The position numbers and the translations under genes were made by a program. From an uncultured Lachnospiraceae bacterium (GTDB lineage Bacteria > Bacillota > Clostridia > Lachnospirales > Lachnospiraceae), in NCBI GenBank assembly GCA_946546945.1, contig CAMNOU010000020.1, forward strand, positions 1 through 45,123: a stretch of DNA of 45,123 bases. Reading direction: 5' to 3'. The notes beneath the pieces are model-generated. The model searched no databases, was not told the DNA's origin, and saw nothing but the letters and a program-made list of their open reading frames with translations. Below, one piece after another: positions 8,106 through 17,168 of this stretch. Within the stretch, counting starts at the first letter, position 1, and the number at the start of each line of letters is the position of its first letter.

Positions 8106-8125
8106 CTCATGACTTAAGTCACGAG
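8106..8125. promoter_or_regulatory. Near-perfect 20-bp palindrome upstream of yhaM
   Basis: CTCATGACTTAAGTCACGAG is palindromic except for one pair, around a perfect GACTTAAGTC core. It lies about 70 bp upstream of the yhaM start and 18 bp downstream of a TATAAT on the same strand, where an operator would sit. No regulator can be named. Confidence 0.4.
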
Positions 8126-8173
8126 AATCAGGCGCTACAGAATATTATACGAGGAAAAAGTCGCATGTGCAAC

Positions 8174-8208
8174 AAAAAATAACGGCAGAGAACTCTTTCT
8201 CCGCCGTT
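8174..8208 (-). terminator. Rho-independent terminator of the SufCB-like operon
   Basis: On the minus strand AACGGCGGAGAA pairs with TTCTCTGCCGTT around a short AGAG loop, with one mismatch, and is followed by ATTTTTTG. It starts about 11 bp beyond the SufB-like stop codon. Confidence 0.85.
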
Positions 8209-8218
8209 ATTGTTATCA

Positions 8219-9142
8219 TTATTTCAGGAATCCATTGATGATCTGCTCTTCGGCCTCCTGCTCGGTCAGGCCGAGTGTCATCAGTTTGATGATCTGGTCT
8301 CCGGCGATCTTGCCGATTGCTGCCTCGTGAACGAGAGCAGCATCCACATCGTTTGCCTCCAGTCCCGGAATCGCCAGGATACGGCCCTGATCCATGATGA
8401 TGGAATCACACTCGGTATGCCCGGAACAAGCTGCATTTCCGATCAGCTTGGCCTCAAACTCCTGGTAAGAGTCATCTCTGGCAACGGATCTGGAAACCAC
8501 ATCCGCGCTGGCGCCTTCCCCGTTCAGGGATACGACATAGCTGCTGATGGCCTTCTGGGATCCGTGTGTCATCAGACGTTCTCTGACAACCAGCTTGGCG
8601 CCTGCTGCCAGTTCAGCTGTTGTGGTTCGGGTCGTGTCATCTACGCCCTTGATCTGCACCATCTCCATTTCCACCGTACTGTCTTCTTCCTGATACACTT
8701 CTGTGCCGGGATTCAGGATACGTTTGCCGGCACCCTCGCCGGATCCGTAATGCTTTTCCACATAGCGGACTTTTGCTCCCTTTCCCACATAAAAACGGTG
8801 GATTCCGTCATGCTCCGAATCCTGATTGCCGCAGTTATCGATACCGCAGCCTGCTACAATAACGACATCTGCGCCTTCTCCGATATGAAAATCATTGTAG
8901 ACCACTTCTTTTAAGCCGGTCTTCGTCATAACGACAGGGATGTGTACACTTTCGTTCTTCGTATTCGGCTTGATATAAATATCCATGCCGGACACATCCT
9001 CTTTTGATACAATCTCGATATTTTCCGTAGACACACGTCCGACCGATTCACTGTTCGAGCGGATGTTATAGGCTCCCTCCGGAACTGTATGAAGATCTGC
9101 GATTTCCTTAAGTAAACGTTTTTGTATTGCATCCAGTTTCAT
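8219..9142 (-). CDS. Short SufB/SufD-family Fe-S assembly protein
   Basis: A 307-residue SufB/SufD-family protein, much shorter than typical SufB (about 470) or SufD (about 430). It keeps the beta-helix core: GADVVIVAGCGIDNCG, FYVGKGAKVRYVEKHYGSG, and a C-terminal GHTECDSIIMDQG...ALVHEAAIGKIAGDQIIKLMTLGLTEQEAEEQII, with the conserved ExxIGKI helix. It overlaps the stop of the SufC-like ATPase gene by one base (TAATG), so the two are translationally coupled. This two-gene set resembles the minimal SufC-SufB (SMS-type) machinery found in many anaerobes, in which one short SufB-like protein is the scaffold. It acts in the cytoplasm with SufC in building Fe-S clusters. Confidence 0.85.
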   Translation of the reverse strand: MKLDAIQKRLLKEIADLHTVPEGAYNIRSNSESVGRVSTENIEIVSKEDVSGMDIYIKPNTKNESVHIPVVMTKTGLKEVVYNDFHIGEGADVVIVAGCGIDNCGNQDSEHDGIHRFYVGKGAKVRYVEKHYGSGEGAGKRILNPGTEVYQEEDSTVEMEMVQIKGVDDTTRTTTAELAAGAKLVVRERLMTHGSQKAISSYVVSLNGEGASADVVSRSVARDDSYQEFEAKLIGNAACSGHTECDSIIMDQGRILAIPGLEANDVDAALVHEAAIGKIAGDQIIKLMTLGLTEQEAEEQIINGFLK

Positions 9143-9894
9143 TACGCGTTCTTTACTCCTTCCAGTGTTTTCCCTTTTCTGCAGCTCATCATGGAAGCAG
9201 CTGAGCCGGTCAGAGTCGGATAAATCTCTTCCTTTGACCCATGGGCCGCAATCTCCCCATCCCGGATCACAATAATCTCATCCGCGATATTCAGAATACG
9301 CTCCTGATGAGAAATGATCAGGATCGAGCTGTCATGAATCTCCTCTCTCATGCCCTGGAAGACCTCGATCAGATTCTGAAAACTCCACAGATCGATTCCG
9401 GCTTCCGGCTCATCAAAGACAGAAAGCGTCGGTTTTTTCGCTAGTACAGTCGCAATTTCTATTCGCTTCAGTTCTCCGCCTGAAAGGCTGCCATTCACTT
9501 CACGGTCAATATAATCGCGTGCACAGAGGCCTACTGCCGACAGGTACTCGCAGGCATCTGCTGCGGAAAGCCTCTTCCCTGTTGCGAGCCGGATCAGGTC
9601 AAGCACCTGTATACCCTTGAAACGCACCGGCTGCTGAAAAGCAAAACCGATTCCTGCGCGGGCACGCTCTGTGATCGACTTGTCCGTAATGTCTTCTCCA
9701 TTAAAAAAGATCCGGCCGGATGAGGGCTGTTCGATCCCGGCAATAATCCGGGCAAGTGTAGACTTTCCTCCTCCGTTCGGGCCGGTAATCACGACCAGTT
9801 TGTTGTCCGGGATCACCAGACTGACGTCCCGTATAATTTCCTTATTCTGTCCGTCTGCATCCACGTCAAATGATATATTTTTTAATTCTAACAT
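9142..9894 (-). CDS. sufC: SufC-like Fe-S assembly ATPase
   Basis: A 250-residue ABC-type ATPase of the SufC class, soluble and without transmembrane segments. The Walker A GPNGGGKST lies at 38-46, a Q-loop at GFAFQQPVRF, the ABC signature LSGGELKRIEIA near 135-147, Walker B with DEPEAGID, and the switch histidine in ISHQERIL. The ELKR-type signature and DEPEAGID are typical of SufC, which drives conformational change in its SufB/D partner. The start has GGAGGTG upstream. It is the first gene of a two-gene operon with the short SufB-like protein. No SufS, SufU or SufD gene is present next to it. Confidence 0.9.
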   Translation of the reverse strand: MLELKNISFDVDADGQNKEIIRDVSLVIPDNKLVVITGPNGGGKSTLARIIAGIEQPSSGRIFFNGEDITDKSITERARAGIGFAFQQPVRFKGIQVLDLIRLATGKRLSAADACEYLSAVGLCARDYIDREVNGSLSGGELKRIEIATVLAKKPTLSVFDEPEAGIDLWSFQNLIEVFQGMREEIHDSSILIISHQERILNIADEIIVIRDGEIAAHGSKEEIYPTLTGSAASMMSCRKGKTLEGVKNA

Positions 9895-10051
9895 CTATTC
9901 TTCACCTCCGGCAGTATTCTGTAACATGTCATTAAAATAGAATAACATATTTTTTCCATATTTTACAGTGTTAATTTTAAAACAACCTGTGAACATTTTA
10001 TGTGTTTCTGACCACATTTTACATGGTTTTTCAGCACTCCTGTCCATTCTC

Positions 10052-11089
10052 TCAGGGAACGATGTATTTCAATACTGGAATCTTCTTCAGCACCCACTGA
10101 ATCAGGATTGCAGCAGGAATAATCACAAAAGGCGCTCCCAGCCGATAAAGGATGGATTCCGTATGGATATTCAGATACAATTCCAGACTGCTGTAAATAA
10201 AATACTGCAGCAAATAGATTCCAAAACTGTAGGGCGCAATAAAAGAAACGATCCTTTTTATGATCCTGCTGCTCAGGATGCGGCCGCTGTTGTATCTCAG
10301 CCACACAAATATTCCCACCGAATACATGATGCAGGGCACGGCATAATAACCTTTGTATGTGCTGACCACCTCTCCTGCCGCCATGGAAACACGGTAGGTC
10401 CCGATACAATGGATCAGAAAACCGGCAATGGAGCAAAGATAGATCCCTTTTCGCCAGCGCGGCGGAAGTTCATAGGTACAGATCAGATAACCGATGACCA
10501 GATAAATCAGCGCCCCCGAAACAACGCCAATGGAAAACGGCCATGACAGCTCCTTTAACATTGTATTCTGAACAAGCACCACCCCGAAATTAATGATAAA
10601 ACCGGCAAGCGCCAGATATGAAAAAATCTCTTTTCTGGCTTTCTTTTCCACTGCGGAAAACAGCGGAAGGGATAAATAAAGACAGAACAGTGTGATAAAA
10701 AACCAGTAGATCGGAATAAAGGAAGTATTTACGATTCCATTGTACACACTGACAGGCGTCAGGCTCTGGCCATCCAGCGTTCCCGCCACATGGATCCGGA
10801 ACAGGATTCCCAGGACGCTCCAGCACAGGAATGGAATGACCGTCTTTTTTATCCTTTTCTGAAAGTATACTTTTAGCGTATATTTCTCCCTGAAGTCCAT
10901 CAGCACAGCGCCGGTTATCATAAAAAAGCAGGGCACTGCAAAATAAAACAGAGATTCAATGATATTTGCAGTTTTCCAGTATCTGGCCGTGCTGAACGTC
11001 CAGAAGCATCCGTTTGTATGAAGAAAAACCACTGCGATACAGGATACTACATTAATCAAAGTGATGTATTCTTTTCTGTTTCCGTTCAT
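10052..11089 (-). CDS. Membrane acyltransferase, family 3
   Basis: A 345-residue integral membrane protein with about ten predicted transmembrane helices. The beginning (YITLINVVSCIAVVFLHT) carries the family's conserved H in the first helix, followed by FYFAVPCFFMITGAVLMDF and an R-rich cytoplasmic loop (YFQKRIKKTVIPFL), both classical for acyltransferase-3 proteins. These enzymes transfer acetyl or other acyl groups to extracytoplasmic sugars of polysaccharides, teichoic acids or peptidoglycan. There is no SGNH domain, so it is not OatA-like in full. The start follows GAGGGTG, with a good promoter at 11139-11167. No glycan gene cluster is nearby and the substrate is unknown. Its 3' end lies 157 bp from the sufC start, and I see no clear terminator there. 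Confidence 0.82.
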   Translation of the reverse strand: MNGNRKEYITLINVVSCIAVVFLHTNGCFWTFSTARYWKTANIIESLFYFAVPCFFMITGAVLMDFREKYTLKVYFQKRIKKTVIPFLCWSVLGILFRIHVAGTLDGQSLTPVSVYNGIVNTSFIPIYWFFITLFCLYLSLPLFSAVEKKARKEIFSYLALAGFIINFGVVLVQNTMLKELSWPFSIGVVSGALIYLVIGYLICTYELPPRWRKGIYLCSIAGFLIHCIGTYRVSMAAGEVVSTYKGYYAVPCIMYSVGIFVWLRYNSGRILSSRIIKRIVSFIAPYSFGIYLLQYFIYSSLELYLNIHTESILYRLGAPFVIIPAAILIQWVLKKIPVLKYIVP

Positions 11090-11138
11090 TCTTAAATCAC
11101 CCTCGTATTTCCTTCCGGTCCGGCAGATGTTAACTCAC

Positions 11139-11167
11139 ATTATACGTGCAAAACCCGGTGTATGCAA
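11139..11167 (-). promoter_or_regulatory. Promoter of the acyltransferase gene
   Basis: On the minus strand TTGCAT (11167-11162) and TATAAT (11144-11139) are separated by exactly 17 bp. The start codon lies about 45 bp downstream of the predicted transcription start. Confidence 0.75.
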
Positions 11168-11227
11168 CCACAAAAAGAAGGCACCCTCCGCAAACTTTTT
11201 TCAGTATTCACGCATTCGAAAATATGA

Positions 11228-11233
11228 TATAAT
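11228..11233 (+). promoter_or_regulatory. -10 element candidate for mutS2
   Basis: TATAAT on the plus strand about 70 bp upstream of the mutS2 start. A -35 element at the expected distance is poor (TATTCA or TTCACG). Confidence 0.4.
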
Positions 11234-11301
11234 AGGGACACTTAGCGAGATATTCCTCAGGTTTTGTATGACGAAACCTGATTTTAAGAAGGATAACAGA
11301 T

Positions 11302-13677
11302 ATGAACCAGAAAGCATTACGCGTTTTAGAATACGATAAAATCATTGATACCCTGGCTGCACAGGCGACGTCCGAATCCGGCAGAGCACTTTGTCAGGCA
11401 CTCGTGCCGCTGACTGATCCCGATCAGATCAATCAGATGCAAAAGGAAACCGCCGACGCGCTGAGCCGCATTTTCAGAAAGGGGAGCCTTTCCTTTTCCG
11501 GACTGAAGAATCCGGGTTTTCAGATGAAGCGTCTGGAGATCGGCGGGACCCTGAATATCGAGGATCTTCTGATGATCTGCCGTTTGCTTGAAATTGCAAA
11601 GCGCGCAAAGAGCTATTCCAGAGAGGTTCGCGAAGATACGCCCGCGGATTCACTGGATCCTCTGTTCACCGGTCTGGAACCTCTGACACTGCTGTCCGAT
11701 GAGATCGGACGCTGTATCACCGGCCCGGATGAGGTCAGCGATTCTGCCAGCCCGAAGCTTCACAGCATCCGCCGCTCGATCCGCAATATCAACGACCGGA
11801 TCCGTCAGGCGATGAACAGTCTTTTGAACAACTCGACCGTCCGCACTTATCTTCAGGACGCGGTCATCACGATGCGCAACGACCGCTATTGCCTGCCGGT
11901 CAAGGCAGAATACAAGAATCAGGTTCCCGGCATGATCCACGACCAGTCTTCCACCGGGTCCACACTTTTTATCGAGCCGATGTCGGTGGTAAAGCTGAAC
12001 AATGACCTGAAAGAAGCATTCCTGAAAGAAAAAGAGGAAATCGAGGTCATTTTAGCTGACCTCAGCAATCTGGTTGCGGAACATTCGTCGGAGATTATGA
12101 CAAACTACCATCTGCTGACGCAGCTGGATTTTATTTTCGCCCGCGGAAAGCTTGCAAAGCTTCACAACGGCATGGCCCCTGTCTTTAATACAGAAGGACG
12201 CATCCATATCCGGAAGGGACGTCATCCGCTTCTGGATCCGCACAAGGTGGTGCCGATCGATATCCGGCTCGGCGAGGATTTTCATCTGCTGATTGTGACC
12301 GGACCAAACACCGGCGGCAAAACGGTGTCGATCAAAACAACGGGACTGCTTACACTGATGGGGCAGTCGGGACTGCACATACCTGCTGCGGACCGCAGTG
12401 AGCTGTCGATTTTCAAACAGGTCTACGCGGACATCGGGGATGAGCAGAGTATTGAGCAGAGCCTCAGTACGTTTTCATCCCACATGACAAACATTGTTTC
12501 CATCATGAAAAAGGCAAACCGCGGCAGTCTGATCCTTTTTGATGAGCTTTGTGCGGGAACCGATCCCGATGAAGGTGCCGCTCTCGCGATCTCTATCCTG
12601 GATCAGCTTCGCAGACGGGGCATCCGCACCATGGCCACCACGCATTACAGCGAGCTGAAGCTCTATGCGCTCTCCACAGAAGGCGTTGAAAATGCCTGCT
12701 GTGAATTTGATGTCGAAACTTTGAGTCCTACCTACCATCTGCTGATCGGAATCCCCGGCAAGAGCAACGCCTTTGCCATCTCCAGCAAACTCGGCCTTTC
12801 TCCCAGGCTGATTGAAGATGCAAAAAGCCGCATCTCACAGGAGAACGAAAGCTTCGAGGACGTACTGGCCAATCTGGAGCAGAGCCGTCTGACGATTGAA
12901 CGGGAGCAAAAAGAAACAGAACGCCTGAAGAAGGAAGCCGAACAGCTGAAGCGGCAGTACGAACAGCGCCAGGATTCTCTCGATGAGCGCAGAGAAAAAA
13001 TCCTCCGGGAAGCCAACGAAAAAGCCGCAGCGATTTTAAAAGAGGCAAAGGATGTGGCGGACGAGACGATCCGCAACTTCCATAAATACGCAAAGGCCGG
13101 CATTGATGCCGCCGCCATGGAGAAAGACCGTGAGAACATCCGCAAAAAAATGACAGATGCCCGGGAGAAATCCGCAGTAAAACAGAAGGCTGTGGAAAAT
13201 CACAACGCACCGAAGAAGCTGCGCCTCGGAGACAGCGTGAAAGTGCTGAGCATGAATCTGAAAGGCACCGTACACTCTCTTCCGGACGCAAAAGGGAATC
13301 TCTTTGTGCAGACCGGCATCCTGCAATACAAGGTCAATATCAAAGACCTGGTACTGATTGCCGATGAGAATCCGGTACGGACCCATGCGCCCAAAACAAG
13401 CGCAGGTCAACTGAAGATATCCAAGACTCTTTCGGTTTCCCCTGAAGTCAATCTGATCGGCATGACCGTTGACGAGGCACTGCCGGTACTGGACAAATAC
13501 CTCGATGATGCCTACCTGGCTCATCTGAAAAGCGTGCGTATTGTCCACGGAAAGGGAACCGGTGCTTTGAGGAAAGCCGTACACAGTCACCTGAAACGCC
13601 AGAAATATGTCCGGGATTTCCATCTGGGAGAATTCGGCGAGGGCGATGCCGGTGTGACCATCGCCTCATTTGAGTAA
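11302..13677 (+). CDS. mutS2: MutS2 family protein
   Basis: A 791-residue protein of usual MutS2 length. Order: a MutS-like core and clamp (about 1-290), the ATPase domain with Walker A TGPNTGGKT near residue 333 and Walker B LILFDELCAGTDPDEG near 412, a long charged coiled coil (about 520-640), a KOW-like stretch (LRLGDSVKVLSMNLKGTV), and the C-terminal Smr domain (about 715-791) with HGKGTGALR. The usual LDLRG at the start of the Smr domain reads NLIGM here, so that motif is degenerate. MutS2 proteins suppress recombination or, as shown in Bacillus, act on collided ribosomes. It is the first gene of a plus-strand set; the response regulator gene begins 54 bp later. Confidence 0.95.
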   Translation: MNQKALRVLEYDKIIDTLAAQATSESGRALCQALVPLTDPDQINQMQKETADALSRIFRKGSLSFSGLKNPGFQMKRLEIGGTLNIEDLLMICRLLEIAKRAKSYSREVREDTPADSLDPLFTGLEPLTLLSDEIGRCITGPDEVSDSASPKLHSIRRSIRNINDRIRQAMNSLLNNSTVRTYLQDAVITMRNDRYCLPVKAEYKNQVPGMIHDQSSTGSTLFIEPMSVVKLNNDLKEAFLKEKEEIEVILADLSNLVAEHSSEIMTNYHLLTQLDFIFARGKLAKLHNGMAPVFNTEGRIHIRKGRHPLLDPHKVVPIDIRLGEDFHLLIVTGPNTGGKTVSIKTTGLLTLMGQSGLHIPAADRSELSIFKQVYADIGDEQSIEQSLSTFSSHMTNIVSIMKKANRGSLILFDELCAGTDPDEGAALAISILDQLRRRGIRTMATTHYSELKLYALSTEGVENACCEFDVETLSPTYHLLIGIPGKSNAFAISSKLGLSPRLIEDAKSRISQENESFEDVLANLEQSRLTIEREQKETERLKKEAEQLKRQYEQRQDSLDERREKILREANEKAAAILKEAKDVADETIRNFHKYAKAGIDAAAMEKDRENIRKKMTDAREKSAVKQKAVENHNAPKKLRLGDSVKVLSMNLKGTVHSLPDAKGNLFVQTGILQYKVNIKDLVLIADENPVRTHAPKTSAGQLKISKTLSVSPEVNLIGMTVDEALPVLDKYLDDAYLAHLKSVRIVHGKGTGALRKAVHSHLKRQKYVRDFHLGEFGEGDAGVTIASFE

Positions 13678-13731
13678 CTTTATATCAGTGAGATTTATAT
13701 CCAGGCTCTTATCCTGACAGGAGATGATTTT

Positions 13732-14430
13732 ATGAGTGCCAAACAAAAAATTCTGATTGTCGATGACGATGCGAATATCGCGGAACTGATTTCTCTCTAT
13801 CTTGTAAAAGAGTGTTATGACACACGCATCGTCGGAGACGGTGAATCCGCATTGAGCGAATTTAAATCTTACCAGCCGAACCTGATTCTTCTGGATCTGA
13901 TGCTTCCCGGCATTGACGGCTACCAGGTCTGCCGGGAGATCCGCACCACTTCCAATGTGCCGATCATCATGCTTTCCGCCAAAGGAGAGGTCTTTGACAA
14001 AGTTCTGGGGCTGGAACTGGGCGCCGACGACTACATCATGAAGCCCTTTGACTCCAAGGAGATGGTCGCCCGCGTCAAGGCCGTGCTGCGCCGTTATCAG
14101 GCCGGCTCTGCCGAAAAATCCGATCCGGAAATCAAATGCGTAGAATATCCGGATCTCGTTGTGAATCTGACCAATTACTCCGTTCTGTATAAAGGACAGG
14201 TCATCGATATGCCGCCTAAGGAGCTGGAACTTTTGTATTTCCTTGCCTCCTCTCCCAATCAGGTTTTTACCAGAGAACAGCTTCTGGACAATATCTGGGG
14301 CTATGAATACCTTGGAGATACCCGGACAGTGGATGTGCATGTCAAACGCCTGAGGGAAAAGATCCGCGACCACGAGCACTGGGGCATCGGCACGGTCTGG
14401 GGCATCGGATACAAATTTGAAACCAGATAG
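13732..14430 (+). CDS. OmpR/PhoB-family response regulator
   Basis: A 232-residue response regulator. The receiver domain (1-120) has the acidic pocket DDD near 11-13, the phosphorylated Asp55 in LILLDLMLPG, and the conserved lysine in DYIMKPFD. The C-terminal winged helix (about 140-230) has PPKELELLYFLASSPNQVFTREQLLDNIWGYEYLGDTRTVDVHVKRLREK and ends GIGYKFE. The histidine kinase gene follows after 31 bp, making a standard pair. Target genes are unknown; the flanking phosphohexomutase suggests cell-envelope regulation, which is inference. It follows mutS2 without a visible terminator. Confidence 0.95.
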   Translation: MSAKQKILIVDDDANIAELISLYLVKECYDTRIVGDGESALSEFKSYQPNLILLDLMLPGIDGYQVCREIRTTSNVPIIMLSAKGEVFDKVLGLELGADDYIMKPFDSKEMVARVKAVLRRYQAGSAEKSDPEIKCVEYPDLVVNLTNYSVLYKGQVIDMPPKELELLYFLASSPNQVFTREQLLDNIWGYEYLGDTRTVDVHVKRLREKIRDHEHWGIGTVWGIGYKFETR

Positions 14431-14461
14431 CATCTGCCCCGTCTGAAAACAGGAGAGCATT

Positions 14462-15526
14462 ATGAAAAAAAGGTTACTTTTGCGAATGCTTTTCGCATAC
14501 ATCATTTTCCTGATCACCGGTTTTGCGGCAACGACTATTCTTGTGTCCAAAATCGAGCATCCGATCCGGGGGCTCACAGCCACATTCGCAGACCTGCGGC
14601 AGCACTTTTTTTCCGGATACTATCTGACCTATATCATCGTCAGCATTGCGGCTCTGATCGTTCTTCTCGTCTATATCTGGTCCGTTTACCGGCCGTTAAA
14701 AAGAATCGTTCAGACTGCGGCCGCCTATGCCAATGAAAACTATGAGATCCCGATCGATCTTCACCGGACCGATGAACTGGGATTTCTGATCAATGTCATG
14801 GGAAGCATGGCTCAGGAGCTGGACTCATTTGAAGAAGATCAGCGTAAATTCGTCTCCAACATTTCCCATGATTTCCGCTCTCCGCTGACCTCGATCAAAG
14901 GATATGCCGAAGCGATCGCGGATGGTACGATTCCCGCCGGGATGCAGGGGAAATATCTGAACATCATTGTCTTTGAGACAGAGCGTCTCGAAAAACTTAC
15001 CCAGAACCTGCTGGATCTGAACAAGTACAGCTCGAAGGGCATGTTTATGGATCTTACGGTCTTTGATATCAATGAACAGATCCGCCGCACGATCCTGACC
15101 TTTGAAGGACGATGCCGGGAAAAGAATCTGACCTTTGATCTGAAGCTATTCGGGGATGTGCTTTTTGTGCGGGCAGATTCCGCAAAAATCGACCAGGTCC
15201 TGCATAATCTGATTGATAATGCAATCAAGTTCAGCAATCCTGATTCTTCCATCAGTATCGAGACCAGCTCTCACAACGGAAAAGCGTTTATTTCCATCAA
15301 AGACAGCGGAATCGGCATTCCCAAAGACAGCATCAACAAGATCTGGGAACGTTTCTATAAAACAGATCTTTCCCGCGGCAAGGATAAAAGAGGAACCGGT
15401 CTGGGCCTTGCCATAGTAAAGGAAATCATCCACGCACATCACGAAAACATCAACGTGATTAGCACGGAAGGAGTCGGCAGTGAATTTATTTTCACGCTTC
15501 CTCTCAGTATACGGACCGGCATCTGA
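14462..15526 (+). CDS. Sensor histidine kinase
   Basis: A 354-residue membrane histidine kinase. Two transmembrane helices (about 8-30 and 52-74) flank a very short extracytoplasmic loop of about 20 residues, then a HAMP region (75-125), HisKA with the phosphorylated His136 in SNISHDFRSPLTSIKGYAEAI, and a HATPase domain with NLIDNAIKFS, DSGIGIP and GTGLGLAIVKEI. The tiny external loop suggests that it senses a membrane-embedded signal or works with a partner protein. It is partnered with the response regulator immediately upstream. The start has CAGGAGAG upstream. Confidence 0.95.
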   Translation: MKKRLLLRMLFAYIIFLITGFAATTILVSKIEHPIRGLTATFADLRQHFFSGYYLTYIIVSIAALIVLLVYIWSVYRPLKRIVQTAAAYANENYEIPIDLHRTDELGFLINVMGSMAQELDSFEEDQRKFVSNISHDFRSPLTSIKGYAEAIADGTIPAGMQGKYLNIIVFETERLEKLTQNLLDLNKYSSKGMFMDLTVFDINEQIRRTILTFEGRCREKNLTFDLKLFGDVLFVRADSAKIDQVLHNLIDNAIKFSNPDSSISIETSSHNGKAFISIKDSGIGIPKDSINKIWERFYKTDLSRGKDKRGTGLGLAIVKEIIHAHHENINVISTEGVGSEFIFTLPLSIRTGI

Positions 15527-15567
15527 ATCCCTGAAACTGAAGATAAAAAGCAAAAGGAGTTATTTAT

Positions 15568-17109
15568 ATGATTGCAAAACAAGACTTTCTCAAGCTCCAG
15601 AACGGCAGCGATATCCGCGGCATTGCCTGTGAAGGAATTGAAGGCGAACATGTCAATCTGACTTCGGAAGCAGTTTATGCCATCGGCAGAGCATTTGCGA
15701 AATGGATCCTGGCCAGAAAACAGATCCGGCCGGAGGAATGTATTATCGGGGTCGGAATGGATTCCCGGATCACGGGGCCAAAGCTCATGGTCCCGCTGAT
15801 CAATGGAATGATGGATGAGGGCATCTACGTCTCCAACTGCGGTATGGCATCGACCCCTTCCATGTTCATGTCCATCGTCTATCCGGAGACGCGCTATGAT
15901 GCAGCCTGCATGATTACCGCCAGTCACCTCCCGTTCAACCGGAACGGCCTTAAGTTTTTCGAACGAAGCGGCGGTCTGGAAAAAGCGGACATCACTGAAA
16001 TTCTGAATCTGGCTTCTGAGATTGCCGGAGAATCCGGACCGGCTGACGCGGAGCGCCCTGTCGATGTGAACAGCAACCGTTATACGGAACTGGAGCTGAT
16101 CGATCTGTATGCCGCCAATCTGTGTCTGCAGATCAGCGAGGCCATGGACCCGGAAGCCTTTGATGAGGAACCGCTGAAGGGGCTGAAAATCACGATTGAC
16201 GCCGGGAACGGCGCAGGCGGCTTTTTTGCGGAAAAAGTTCTGTCTGAGCTTGGCGCAGATGTCAGCGGGAGCTGCTTTCTTGAGCCGGACGGTACATTTC
16301 CCAACCATGTCCCCAACCCCGAAGATCCTGCTGCCATGCAGGCGATCTGTAAAGCCACCCTGGAATCCGGAGCTGATCTCGGTCTGATCTTCGACACCGA
16401 TGTTGACCGGATGTCTGCGGTACTTTCCGATGGTCCCCCCCTGAACAGAGACGCAATCATCGCCATGATTTCCGCCATCCTCGCACCGGAACACAAAGGC
16501 GCAACCATCGTCACAGACTCCGTCACTTCCGAAAGGCTGACCGATTTTCTGGAAAACAGGCTGGGACTGAAACATCTGTGTTATATGCGGGGATACAAAA
16601 ATGTCATCAACAAATGCAAAGAATTGAATAACGCAGGCATCGACTGCCCGCTCGCCATGGAGACATCCGGCCACGGATGCATCAAAGACAATTATTATCT
16701 GGATGACGGCGCCTATCTGGCTGTTCTGCTTGTCATAACAGTGGCAAAAGCCAAAAAAAGAGGCGGCACGATCGGCCGCCTGGTAAAAGACTTTGATACT
16801 TCCTGCAGCGCCCGGGAAGTTCGTTTCCCGATTCGCCGTGAAGATTTTTCAGATTACGGAAAAACAGTTCTGGAAGCCTTTGAAAAACGAGCGAAACAGT
16901 CCGGTTTTGATGTACCGCATTCTTATGAAGGCGTACGCATCCGCTTCAGCGGTATTTTCACCGGCTGGCTGCTCCTGCGAGCTTCCCTGCATGATCCGGT
17001 CATGGTCATGAATCTGGAGGGAAAAGACGACCGGGATCTCGAGATCATCACAGGAATTGCCGCAAGTCTCCTGGAAGGGTTCGAAGGACTCGACCTCTCC
17101 ATGCTGTAG
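15568..17109 (+). CDS. Phosphohexomutase (phosphoglucomutase/phosphomannomutase family)
   Basis: A 513-residue alpha-D-phosphohexomutase. The N-terminal NGSDIRGIA, the phosphoserine loop TASHLPFNRNGLKFF (Ser119), the magnesium loop DTDVDRMS (about 276) and the sugar-binding METSGHG (about 371) are all present; the last is usually GE-SGH. The C-terminal domain is complete and ends with LEGFEGLDLSML. The enzyme interconverts hexose 1- and 6-phosphates for cell-wall or exopolysaccharide precursors. Sequence alone does not separate glucose from mannose specificity. It follows the histidine kinase by 41 bp with an AAAGGAG site and is closed by a bidirectional terminator. Confidence 0.88.
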   Translation: MIAKQDFLKLQNGSDIRGIACEGIEGEHVNLTSEAVYAIGRAFAKWILARKQIRPEECIIGVGMDSRITGPKLMVPLINGMMDEGIYVSNCGMASTPSMFMSIVYPETRYDAACMITASHLPFNRNGLKFFERSGGLEKADITEILNLASEIAGESGPADAERPVDVNSNRYTELELIDLYAANLCLQISEAMDPEAFDEEPLKGLKITIDAGNGAGGFFAEKVLSELGADVSGSCFLEPDGTFPNHVPNPEDPAAMQAICKATLESGADLGLIFDTDVDRMSAVLSDGPPLNRDAIIAMISAILAPEHKGATIVTDSVTSERLTDFLENRLGLKHLCYMRGYKNVINKCKELNNAGIDCPLAMETSGHGCIKDNYYLDDGAYLAVLLVITVAKAKKRGGTIGRLVKDFDTSCSAREVRFPIRREDFSDYGKTVLEAFEKRAKQSGFDVPHSYEGVRIRFSGIFTGWLLLRASLHDPVMVMNLEGKDDRDLEIITGIAASLLEGFEGLDLSML

Positions 17110-17124
17110 ATCCTAAGCGGAGCG

Positions 17125-17168
17125 TTTTTTATGTCATAGGAAATCTCAATTTGCTATGACATAAAAAA
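17125..17168. terminator. Bidirectional terminator between the phosphohexomutase and LysR genes
   Basis: TTTTTTATGTCATAG at 17125-17139 is a perfect inverted copy of CTATGACATAAAAAA at 17154-17168. Each strand has a 9-bp core followed by a run of T, so it ends both convergent transcripts. The right arm includes the last codons and stop of the LysR gene. Confidence 0.9.

Noticed and set aside
15439..16674. 411-codon open frame on the minus strand opposite the phosphohexomutase
   Set aside because: It is an antisense shadow; the plus-strand gene has all catalytic motifs.
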